Shown one piece after another: positions 26,789 through 34,373 of a DNA stretch of 64,000 nt. The DNA is from Paraburkholderia phenazinium (GTDB taxonomy: Bacteria; Pseudomonadota; Gammaproteobacteria; Burkholderiales; Burkholderiaceae): positions 3,348,001 to 3,412,000 of the forward strand of contig NZ_FSRU01000002.1 in NCBI RefSeq assembly GCF_900142845.1. The letters are read 5' to 3'. Position 1 is the stretch's first letter; each line of letters starts with the position of its first letter. The notes under the pieces are model-generated. The model was not told where the DNA came from. It saw nothing but the letters and a program-made list of their open reading frames with translations, and ran no database searches. A program made the translations under genes and the position numbers.

Positions 26789-28369
26789 ATGAACGGAATC
26801 GACACGGCCATCGCTTCGCTGCTTGCGAGCCGGGTCGACAGTCTGCTCAATATCGCTCCCGGCGCGCCGTCCACCGCGCAAGCGGGGGCGTCCGCGCTGA
26901 ACGTCGACACCCCCGTTACGCCCGGCGCGCCCGAGGTGCCGACGCCACCGCCGGCTTCCGCGCAGACCGCCTTGTCGGCGGTGGCGCTGACGCTCAATGC
27001 GATTGCGCTCTCCGGTGGCGACGTCACGCCGGCCATTCTCGGCCAGTTGCCCATCTGGCCCGCCGCACCGGCGCTCGACGTCGAGATGGCTGAACTCCCT
27101 CTGTTCGATTCGGCAGGTGGCCAGGCTGCGGAGGCGGGCAATGCCGCCCTCGCAGGCAATCCGAACGCCGCGAACGCCGCGAATGCGACGGGCACCTCAG
27201 GCACAGCCAATCCCACCAGCGCGACAGGCACGGGCGCCACGGCGGCCACCAGCGTGGCCGCGTCGCCGGTGCCGGTAGCCGCCTTGGCCGCCGCGCTCGA
27301 GCAGACCGTGGCAGGCAGCGGCCTGTTCTACGAGGCGCATCTGGCGCAGTGGCTCGCCGGCCAGTTCTCGCCGGCCGATCTCGCCAACGAACCGCAAAAC
27401 CGCGTCCTCGATCCCGCCGCGCAGTTGCCGCTCGACTGGGCGGCCGATGCCGATGCGGGCGCGCAGCCGGGCTCGGCGTCGGCCTCAGCCTCGGCGCAGC
27501 AGGGCCGCGCCGGCAACACGCAGACCGCGAGCGGCGCCGAAGGGAACAGCGCGGCCCGCCCGATGACGTCGATCCTCTCGCCCCAGGCCGCGCGCTTCGC
27601 CGCCGGGGAAGTGCTGGCGAATTCCTTGTCCGATCTGTCCGCCCAGCCCGAACGCTCCGCTTTGCATGCGGCCGTCACCCAGACGAGCGATACGCCGAGC
27701 CAGGCGACCCAATCGGTTGCCGCGGCGATCAATGCCGCGACGGTTCCGCTGGTGCGCCAGCAACTCGACATGCTCGCCACGGGCCAGTTTCGCTGGACCG
27801 GCGAAGCGTGGCCCGGCGCGAAACTCGACTGGACCATTCAGCAGGAGGGCGACGAGTGGGAGCGCGGTGGTGGAGGGGCCGGCGCGGAGGAGGACTATCC
27901 GTGGCGTACGCGGCTCACGCTGTCGTTGCCGATGCTCGGCACCGTCGATACCGAACTGACGCTCACCGGCAACCGGCTGTCCGCGCGGGTGCTCGCCAGT
28001 CCACTCGGCGCGGCGCGGCTCGTGGAGCAAAGCGAAAGTTTCAAGCAGCGCCTCGCCGCCGCCGGGATTGAATTGAGCGGTCTGTCGATTCGCGAGGTGG
28101 GCGGGGCGGCACCGGCGGGTTCGTCGAACGCGGCTGCTGCGGCCGCGGCTCAGGCCGCAGCCTCGGCTTATGCGCGTACGGCACCGGCCGACGACGCGCC
28201 GGCGGACACGCCGCGCCGCGGTTTCCGTACGGAGCGCGCCGAGCGCACGGAACGTCCCACGCGTCCGGAGCGTGCCGACCCGCCGACGCGTCCGTCACGC
28301 CCAGGCCGCCCGGACCGTGCCCAATGGCCGACCACGACGCCGGACACCGATTTCGACTGGGACATGTGA
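26789..28369 (+). CDS. FliK-like hook-length control domain protein
   Basis: A 526-residue Ala/Thr/Pro-rich protein whose region at about residues 370-440 resembles the FliK switch domain: RLTLSLPMLGTVDTELTLTG, SARVLASPLGAARLVEQSES and FKQRLAAAGIELSGLSIREV. A highly charged C-terminal tail rich in RAER/RPER repeats follows, which ordinary FliK lacks. The true fliK is at 17924-19480, so this is a paralogue. Its stop overlaps the start of the FlhB-like gene by one base (TGATG), so the two are probably made together. Function is inferred: a second ruler or export-switch regulator. Confidence 0.8.
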   Translation: MNGIDTAIASLLASRVDSLLNIAPGAPSTAQAGASALNVDTPVTPGAPEVPTPPPASAQTALSAVALTLNAIALSGGDVTPAILGQLPIWPAAPALDVEMAELPLFDSAGGQAAEAGNAALAGNPNAANAANATGTSGTANPTSATGTGATAATSVAASPVPVAALAAALEQTVAGSGLFYEAHLAQWLAGQFSPADLANEPQNRVLDPAAQLPLDWAADADAGAQPGSASASASAQQGRAGNTQTASGAEGNSAARPMTSILSPQAARFAAGEVLANSLSDLSAQPERSALHAAVTQTSDTPSQATQSVAAAINAATVPLVRQQLDMLATGQFRWTGEAWPGAKLDWTIQQEGDEWERGGGGAGAEEDYPWRTRLTLSLPMLGTVDTELTLTGNRLSARVLASPLGAARLVEQSESFKQRLAAAGIELSGLSIREVGGAAPAGSSNAAAAAAAQAAASAYARTAPADDAPADTPRRGFRTERAERTERPTRPERADPPTRPSRPGRPDRAQWPTTTPDTDFDWDM

Positions 28370-28689
28370 TGAGCCGCACGCATCGCAAGAGCGCCGCCGC
28401 GCTCGTCTACGACGCCCAGAACAGCGACCTCGCGCCGCGCGTGATCGCAAAGGGCTACGGCCTGCTCGCGGAAATGATCATCCAGCGCGCCAAAGAGGCG
28501 GGCCTGTATGTGCACGAGGCGCCTGAGATGGTCTCGCTGCTGATGCAGGTGGACCTGGATGCGCGCATTCCGCCGCAGCTCTATCAGGCGGTGGCCGAGC
28601 TGCTTGCGTGGCTGCACCGGCTGGAAAGCGGCGCGGCGGACGAGCCGCCGTCGAGCGCGCTCGAGCCGATCGAACCGATCGGGCGGTGA
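28369..28689 (+). CDS. FlhB C-terminal paralogue (FlhX/FhlB type)
   Basis: The 106 residues correspond to the part of FlhB after its autocleavage site: AALVYDAQNSDLAPRVIAKG, AEMIIQRAKEAGLYVHEAPE and IPPQLYQAVAELLAWLHRLE. There are no membrane helices and no NPTH cleavage motif, so it mimics only the cleaved C-terminal fragment. In other bacteria such mini-FlhB proteins can replace that fragment in the export switch. It is coupled to the FliK-like gene. Confidence 0.85.
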   Translation: MSRTHRKSAAALVYDAQNSDLAPRVIAKGYGLLAEMIIQRAKEAGLYVHEAPEMVSLLMQVDLDARIPPQLYQAVAELLAWLHRLESGAADEPPSSALEPIEPIGR

Positions 28690-28762
28690 ACGCCGGCCAG
28701 GCCAGGCATCGGGTGCGGGCGGCCTGAACGGGCCCGAGCCCGCGTCGCCGCCTGTTTCAATC

Positions 28763-30181
28763 CTAGAACCGCAGCATCAGTTTGAGCAGCGCGTTGACGC
28801 GCTTGCCATACGGCGGCGAGATCAGCCCCCGCGCGTTCCAGCGCGCCTGGGTGAGTACCGGCTTCATCTTCGAGAAGGTCGCGAAGCCTTCATAGCCGTG
28901 ATACGCGCCCATCCCGCTGGCGCCGACGCCGCCGAACGGCAGGCTCTCGCAAGCCAGATGCATCAGCGTTTCGTTGACCGCCATGCCGCCCGAGATGGTC
29001 TCCTGCTCGACACGCCGGATGGTCGCCGCATCGTCGTCGTACAGATACAGGGCGAGCGGACGCGGCCGGGCGTTGATCCATGCGATGGCGTCGTCGAGCG
29101 TGTCGTACGGTACGATCGGCAGCAGCGGCCCGAAAATCTCCTCCTGCATGAGCGCGGTCTCGTCGGCCGCGTTGGTCACGGCGATCAGCGGAAAGCGCCG
29201 CGTCGCGGCATCGGCGCCGCCGTCGGCGAGCGGATGGAGTTGCGCGCCGGCCGCTTGCGCCTCGTCGACGAGGCGCTGCAGCCGCGCGAAATGACGCTCG
29301 GAAATGATCGACGTGTAGTCGCGATTGCGCGCGAAATCCGGATACATCGCCGTCATGCGCGCGCGGGCCCGTTCGATGAAGGCCTGCTCCTTGCCGCGCG
29401 GCACCAGCACGTAATCGGGCGCGATGCAGGTTTGCCCGGCGTTCAGCGTTTTGCCGGCGACGAGGTTGTCCACCGCGTTGTCGAAGCGCGCATGCGGGCC
29501 GACGATGGCGGGCGATTTGCCGCCCAGCTCGAGCGTGACGGGCGTCAGATGCTCGGCGGCCGCGCGCATCACTTCATGGCCCACCTTGGTCGAGCCGGTG
29601 AACAGCAGATGATCGAACGGCTGCGCGCTGAAGGCGGCGGCGAGCGCGGCGTCGCCGTTGACCACGGTGACGTGGTCGCGCGAGAAAGTCTGCGCGATCA
29701 GTTGTTCGAACAGCGCCGAGGTGCGCGGCGTCAGTTCCGACATCTTGATGATGGCGCGGTTGCCGGCCGTGAGGGCGCTCACCAGCGGACCGCCGGCGAG
29801 CAGGATCGGATAGTTCCACGGCACGATGATGCCGACCACGCCGAGCGGTTGCGGGATCACCTTGGCGCGCGCCGGCAACAGCCACTTGTTGGTGCTGCGC
29901 CGCTCGGATTTCATCCAGCGCTTGCCGTGCCTGAGCGCGCCGTCGATTTCCCCTTTCAGGACGAGGAATTCCGCGAGCAGGATTTCTTCCTTGGCGCGGT
30001 TGCCGAAGTCCGCGTTCATGGCGTCGGCGAGCGCGTCGCGGTTGTCGCGCAGCATCGCGCTCAAGGCCTTCAGATGCGCGGCGCGGGTCTCCCATGACGG
30101 ATACGGCGCGCGCAGATACGCCTGGCGTTGTTCGCGCAGCAGCGCTTCGAGCGCGGCAATCTCCGGCAGATCGTTCTTCAT
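28763..30181 (-). CDS. Coniferyl-aldehyde-type NAD(P)-dependent aldehyde dehydrogenase
   Basis: Oxidises an aldehyde to the acid with NAD(P). The 472 residues have the general base Glu in LELGGKSP (near residue 217) and the catalytic Cys in NAGQTCIAP (near 251). It also has the short N-terminus and the C-terminal SGMGAYHGYEGFATFSKMKP typical of the coniferyl/fatty aldehyde dehydrogenase branch. ATG 30181 is chosen with AGGGAG 5 bases upstream; an upstream in-frame GTG has poorer spacing. It follows the AidB-like gene by about 120 bases on the same strand. The exact substrate is unknown. Confidence 0.88.
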   Translation of the reverse strand: MKNDLPEIAALEALLREQRQAYLRAPYPSWETRAAHLKALSAMLRDNRDALADAMNADFGNRAKEEILLAEFLVLKGEIDGALRHGKRWMKSERRSTNKWLLPARAKVIPQPLGVVGIIVPWNYPILLAGGPLVSALTAGNRAIIKMSELTPRTSALFEQLIAQTFSRDHVTVVNGDAALAAAFSAQPFDHLLFTGSTKVGHEVMRAAAEHLTPVTLELGGKSPAIVGPHARFDNAVDNLVAGKTLNAGQTCIAPDYVLVPRGKEQAFIERARARMTAMYPDFARNRDYTSIISERHFARLQRLVDEAQAAGAQLHPLADGGADAATRRFPLIAVTNAADETALMQEEIFGPLLPIVPYDTLDDAIAWINARPRPLALYLYDDDAATIRRVEQETISGGMAVNETLMHLACESLPFGGVGASGMGAYHGYEGFATFSKMKPVLTQARWNARGLISPPYGKRVNALLKLMLRF

Positions 30182-30235
30182 GTCCACTCCCTTGATGGTT
30201 GTCGATGCGCGGTGGGCCGCGCTTATTGGCTTGCT

Positions 30236-30273
30236 GATGCGGATGGGCGATGCGGATGGGCGATGCGGTTGGC
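30236..30273. repeat. 13-bp tandem repeat, about three units
   Basis: Two identical units of GATGCGGATGGGC and a third with a change and one base missing (GATGCGGTTGGC) lie in the gap between the AidB-like and aldehyde dehydrogenase genes. It looks like a slippage-prone tandem with no clear function. Confidence 0.7.
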
Positions 30274-30304
30274 AAACCGGCGAGGTGCAGGCCAGTGCGG
30301 TGCA

Positions 30305-31984
30305 TCAAGCCGGAAAGGCCCGCTCGATAATCGCCGCGTGATCGAACGTGGCCGGCAGCGTGCCGTACACGCGCCCGCTCTCGCCGCAGCCGTCGGCGAG
30401 GCGCGTCGCGATGAACGCATCGGCCACCGCCGTCGGCGCGTAGCGCACGAGCAGCGTCGCCTGAGCAGTCAGCACGATCTGCTGCGCGATCCGCCGCGCG
30501 GACGCTTCGCGGGTTTCCGGCGCCGCCTTGAGCGTCGCGGCGAGGCGCTCGAGCGCGGCCGTTAGCGCGGGATGCCCCTGCGCATCCGCACGCCACGCGG
30601 CGAACAGCGCCTGCGCGGCATCGGCTTCGCGTTCCATGGCGCGCAACACGTCGAGGCACATCACGTTGCCCGAGCCTTCCCAGATCGAATTGACCGGCGC
30701 CTCGCGATAAAAGCGCGCCATCGGCCCTTCTTCGACGTAGCCGTTGCCGCCCCATACCTCCATCGCTTCGCCGGTGAATTCGAGTGTCCGCTTGCATACC
30801 CAGTACTTCGCGGCCGGCGTGACGATGCGTCGCCAGGCGCGTTCTTCGGGTGCGCTCGCGGCATCTTCGAACGCCCGGGCAAGGCGCATGAACAACACGG
30901 TCGCCGCTTCGGATTCCAGCGCGAGGTCGGCCAGCACGTTGCGCATCAGCGGCTGCTCGGCCAGATGCCGGCCGAACGCGCTGCGATGCCGCGCATGGTG
31001 GATCGCCTGCACGAGCGCGGCACGCATCAAGGCGGCGCTGCCGATCACGCAATCGAGCCGCGTGTAGTTGGCCATTTCGATGATGGTCGGCACGCCCCGT
31101 CCTTCCTCGCCGATCAGGATGCCGAACGCGTCGAGAAATTCGACTTCGCTGCTCGCGTTCGAGCGATTGCCGAGCTTGTCTTTCAGACGCTGGATCTGCA
31201 CGGCGTTCTTGCTGCCGTCCGGTGCGAAACGCGGCACGAAGAAACAGGACAGGCCCTCGTGATCGCCGGTGCGGGCGAGCACCAGATGGGCGTCGCATTG
31301 CGGCGCGGAAAAGAACCACTTGTGGCCGACCAGCCGGTACTCGCCGCCGCGCCCGCCGCCGGCGCTTCCCGTGGCGTAAGCGCGGGTCTGATTGCTGCGT
31401 ACGTCCGAGCCGCCCTGTTTCTCGGTCATGCCCATGCCGATCATCGCCGAGGTTTTTTGCGCGAGCGGCAGGTCGCGCGGATCGTGTTCGCGTGCGTAGA
31501 GCTTGTCGCGCAGCGTCTCGAACAGCGCGGGTTCGCGCTGCAGCACCGGAATGCTGGCGAAGGTCATGGTGAGCGGGCACAGCGAACCGGACTCGAGTTG
31601 CGCGTGCAGGAAGTAGCCGGCACAGCGCGCGGCCATCGCGCCGCGTTGCGGATCGGAGAACGGCAACGCGTGCAGTCCTTCGCGCCGCAGCAAGGACAGC
31701 AGACTGTGCCAGGCCGGATGAAATTCCAGTGCGTCGATGCGCTCGCCGCGCGGGCTGTACGTGAACAGTTCCGGGGTATGGCGGTTCGCCAGATCGGCGA
31801 GCGCGAGCGTCTCCGGTGTGGTCAGCGCCGCGCCGTGGCGCAGCAGCGCCTCGCGATGCCACGCGGCGCCGTCGCGCTCGAGGGCGGCGGCGAGGGCGGC
31901 ATCGCTGGCAAACAGGTTGTAATTCGCCAGTGGCGGAACCTGATTGGTGACGTCGTGGGTTGTTCCGGGGCCATGCCGTTCCAT
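30305..31984 (-). CDS. AidB-like acyl-CoA dehydrogenase family protein
   Basis: A flavoprotein of the acyl-CoA dehydrogenase fold in the AidB branch. The 559 residues carry the AidB-type N-terminus (TNQVPPLANYNLFASDAALA), RIDALEFHPAWHSLL, the flavin-site stretch MIGMGMTEKQGGSDVRSNQT, and a long C-terminal helical domain. E. coli AidB is part of the adaptive response to alkylation and binds DNA. Here the neighbours are an aldehyde dehydrogenase and a GMC oxidoreductase, so a metabolic role is equally possible. The ATG at 31984 is used. Confidence 0.85.
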   Translation of the reverse strand: MERHGPGTTHDVTNQVPPLANYNLFASDAALAAALERDGAAWHREALLRHGAALTTPETLALADLANRHTPELFTYSPRGERIDALEFHPAWHSLLSLLRREGLHALPFSDPQRGAMAARCAGYFLHAQLESGSLCPLTMTFASIPVLQREPALFETLRDKLYAREHDPRDLPLAQKTSAMIGMGMTEKQGGSDVRSNQTRAYATGSAGGGRGGEYRLVGHKWFFSAPQCDAHLVLARTGDHEGLSCFFVPRFAPDGSKNAVQIQRLKDKLGNRSNASSEVEFLDAFGILIGEEGRGVPTIIEMANYTRLDCVIGSAALMRAALVQAIHHARHRSAFGRHLAEQPLMRNVLADLALESEAATVLFMRLARAFEDAASAPEERAWRRIVTPAAKYWVCKRTLEFTGEAMEVWGGNGYVEEGPMARFYREAPVNSIWEGSGNVMCLDVLRAMEREADAAQALFAAWRADAQGHPALTAALERLAATLKAAPETREASARRIAQQIVLTAQATLLVRYAPTAVADAFIATRLADGCGESGRVYGTLPATFDHAAIIERAFPA

Positions 31985-32313
31985 CTGCTGTCTCCGTTCG
32001 CCGGATCTGCGCCGGGGGCCGATCGGCGGCGCTGTTTTATCGGGGTCTGCCGTGCCGCGTGTCCGTTAGACAGCGCGTGCGATGCTGCGTTTGAATGTCA
32101 TGCCGGGAGGCGTTGCGTAGCCTCTACAAGGGGGAAGCCGCCCCCAAGTTCACCTTTCATCATAGGGGCGCGATGCGGGTTTCGTTTAGAGTGATCGCTC
32201 TGGCGCGGACCCGCCACGCGGTCACAACGCTCCCTACAATGCGCAGGAAACACACGTAGACAAGTGTGCACGAGACAGGGCGCGCGCCATGCGGCCCGAA
32301 TCAGGAGGAGCGC
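31985..32313. promoter_or_regulatory. Divergent control region, AidB-like / GMC oxidoreductase
   Basis: No gene is seen in these 329 bases. A near-perfect 14-base palindrome (AGAGTGATCGCTCT, 32188-32201) is a candidate operator for one or both divergent genes. TACAAT at 32235-32240 is a possible -10 box for the GMC gene. TATGAT on the minus strand (32159-32164) could serve the AidB-like gene. Neither has a clear -35 box. Confidence 0.4.
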
Positions 32314-33954
32314 ATGCAATACGACTACATCATCGTAGGTGCGGGATCCGGCGGCTGTTCGCTGGCGGGCCGTCTCGCGGACGCCTGTCCCGACGCCACG
32401 ATCGCGCTAATCGAAGCCGGGCCGCACACGGAGCGCAATCTGTTCGTCAACATGCCGGTCGGCGTGGCGGTGGTCGTGCCGAACAAACTCAAGACGAATT
32501 ACGGCTACGAGACCACGCCGCAGCCGGCGCTGGCGGGCCGGCGCGGTTATCAGCCGCGCGGACGCGGCTTCGGCGGCTCCAGCGCGATCAATGCGATGGT
32601 CTACACGCGCGGCCATCCGCTCGATTACGACGAGTGGGCGCAACTCGGCTGCCAGGGCTGGGCCTGGTCGGACGTCCTGCCGTATTTTCGCCGTGCCGAA
32701 GGCAACGAACGCGGCGCGGATGCGTGGCACGGCGGCGACGGTCCACTGACCGTCAGCGATCTGCGCTTTCGCAATCCGTTCTCGCAGCGTTTTGTGCAGG
32801 CGGCGCTCGAAGCGGGCCACCGCGCCAACGCCGATTTCAACGGTGAGGACCAGGAAGGGGTCGGTTTCTATCAGGTCACGCAGCGCGACGGACGGCGTTG
32901 CAGCGTCGCGAAGGCGTATATCTACGGCCACAACCGCCCCAATCTTCACACCCTGGCCGACGCCACGGTGCTGCGCGTGACCTTCGACGGCAAGCGCGCG
33001 AGCGGCGTCGAGATCGTGCGCCGCGGCCGTACCGAAACGCTCGAAGCGCGTGCCGAGGTGGTGCTCGCGGCGGGCGCATTCAATACGCCGCAGTTGCTGA
33101 TGTGCTCGGGCATCGGACCGGCCGCGCACCTGCAATCGTTCGGCGTGCCGGTGATTCACGACGCGCCGCAGGTCGGCCAGAACCTGATCGACCATATCGA
33201 TTTCACGATCAACAAGCGGGTGGCGTCGATCGAGCCGACCGGTTTTTCGCTGCGCGGTATTGCGCGGATGGCGCCGCAATTCGCCACCTTCATGCGCCAC
33301 GGCACCGGCATGCTGTCGAGCAACGTCGCGGAGGCGGGCGGCTTCCTGAAGAGCCGGCCCACGCTCGACCGGCCGGATCTGCAATTGCACTTCTGCGCGG
33401 CCCTCGTCGACGATCACAACCGCCACATGCATTGGGGGCACGGCTATTCGCTGCATGTCTGCGTGCTGCGGCCGCATAGCCGCGGCACGGTGACGCTCGC
33501 CAGCGCGGACATGCGGCAAGCGCCGGTGATCGATCCACGTTTCCTGAGCGATTCGCGCGATCTGGACCTGCTGCTGGAGGGCGCGCATATCGCCCGGCGG
33601 ATTCTCGATGCGCCTTCGCTGGCAGTGTGCGGCGGCAAGGAGTTGTACACGCATGCGGGCCAGAGCCGCGAGGCGTTGCGCGAGACCATTGCGCAGCATG
33701 CCGACACGATCTATCACCCGGTCGCGACCTGCCGGATGGGCAGCGATCCTGCCTCGGTGGTCGATCCGCAGTTGCGGGTGCGCGGCGTGACGGGGCTGCG
33801 GATCGTCGATGCCTCCGTGATGCCGACGCTGATCGGCGGCAACACGAATGCGCCGACCGTGATGATCGGCGAGCGGGCAGCGGAGTTCATCGCCGCGACG
33901 CGCCGCGCGGGAGCGTCGGCGCAGGTGGGGGCGGCGGTGGGGGCGCATGCGTGA
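32314..33954 (+). CDS. GMC-family FAD-dependent oxidoreductase (choline/alcohol dehydrogenase type)
   Basis: Oxidises a primary alcohol using FAD. The 546 residues have the N-terminal dinucleotide motif (YIIVGAGSGGCSLAGRLA), GMC signature 1 (GRGFGGSSAINAMVYTRG), signature 2 (GAFNTPQLLMCSGIGP) and the catalytic C-terminal region (YHPVATCRMGSD and GGNTNAPTVMIGE). ATG 32314 is preceded by AGGAGGAG. A betA-like role is possible but betB and betI are absent, so the substrate is undetermined. It lies divergent from the AidB-like and aldehyde dehydrogenase genes; a joint alcohol-to-acid route is only an inference. Confidence 0.88.
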   Translation: MQYDYIIVGAGSGGCSLAGRLADACPDATIALIEAGPHTERNLFVNMPVGVAVVVPNKLKTNYGYETTPQPALAGRRGYQPRGRGFGGSSAINAMVYTRGHPLDYDEWAQLGCQGWAWSDVLPYFRRAEGNERGADAWHGGDGPLTVSDLRFRNPFSQRFVQAALEAGHRANADFNGEDQEGVGFYQVTQRDGRRCSVAKAYIYGHNRPNLHTLADATVLRVTFDGKRASGVEIVRRGRTETLEARAEVVLAAGAFNTPQLLMCSGIGPAAHLQSFGVPVIHDAPQVGQNLIDHIDFTINKRVASIEPTGFSLRGIARMAPQFATFMRHGTGMLSSNVAEAGGFLKSRPTLDRPDLQLHFCAALVDDHNRHMHWGHGYSLHVCVLRPHSRGTVTLASADMRQAPVIDPRFLSDSRDLDLLLEGAHIARRILDAPSLAVCGGKELYTHAGQSREALRETIAQHADTIYHPVATCRMGSDPASVVDPQLRVRGVTGLRIVDASVMPTLIGGNTNAPTVMIGERAAEFIAATRRAGASAQVGAAVGAHA

Positions 33955-34373
33955 CCGCTCGATGGCGTGGTGACGTGCTGGCGCATGTCACTGCCATTAC
34001 GCGCAACGGCGAGTTTGATATACGACAGGATGAATGGAATAAAGCACGGGCTATTTGACTCATGGCGGCCCGTGTCCAGTCTTTTAATCTGCTTTATCGG
34101 ACTATCCGAATGACGCGCCTGAATAATCGAAAATTAATCTGACAGATTAATCTGTCGCGTTTGTCTGAATCTTCTCCTCATTCCTAGGTAAGTCTCCCGG
34201 TAAGCCGGGGCGAAATGCCCGAACTCCGGCGGTCCTCCACGGGTATTTGAGGGCTATTCCTGATTTATGTAATTAATCTTCCCGATCCATTTTTGAGATT
34301 TTCACGCCCCTATACTCTCGCGGCGAAAAAGAGCGTGTCAGGTGGCGCGTTCACTCACTCAAGGAACGAGTCG
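33955..34373. promoter_or_regulatory. AT-rich non-coding region with palindrome and stacked hairpins
   Basis: This 419-base gap is clearly richer in A/T than its surroundings. It has a perfect 16-base palindrome (GACAGATT/AATCTGTC, 34141-34156) preceded by another AATTAATCTGAC half. Further on come two small stacked stems: CCGG-TAAG-CCGG (about 34198-34209) and GGGC-GAAAT-GCCC (about 34209-34221). A -10 like box TATACT (34311-34316) precedes the DUF937-OmpA gene. No coding sequence was found. Confidence 0.5.

Noticed and set aside
29574..31862. 762-residue minus-strand frame in another phase across the AidB-like and aldehyde dehydrogenase genes
   Set aside because: It is an alternative phase of two genes that have clear motifs in their own frames; composition is Arg/Ala-rich without domains.
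34190..34260. Stacked hairpins considered as a known riboswitch
   Set aside because: I could not match them to any riboswitch consensus, and they lie upstream of the likely -10 box of the downstream gene; kept only as an unexplained structured region.
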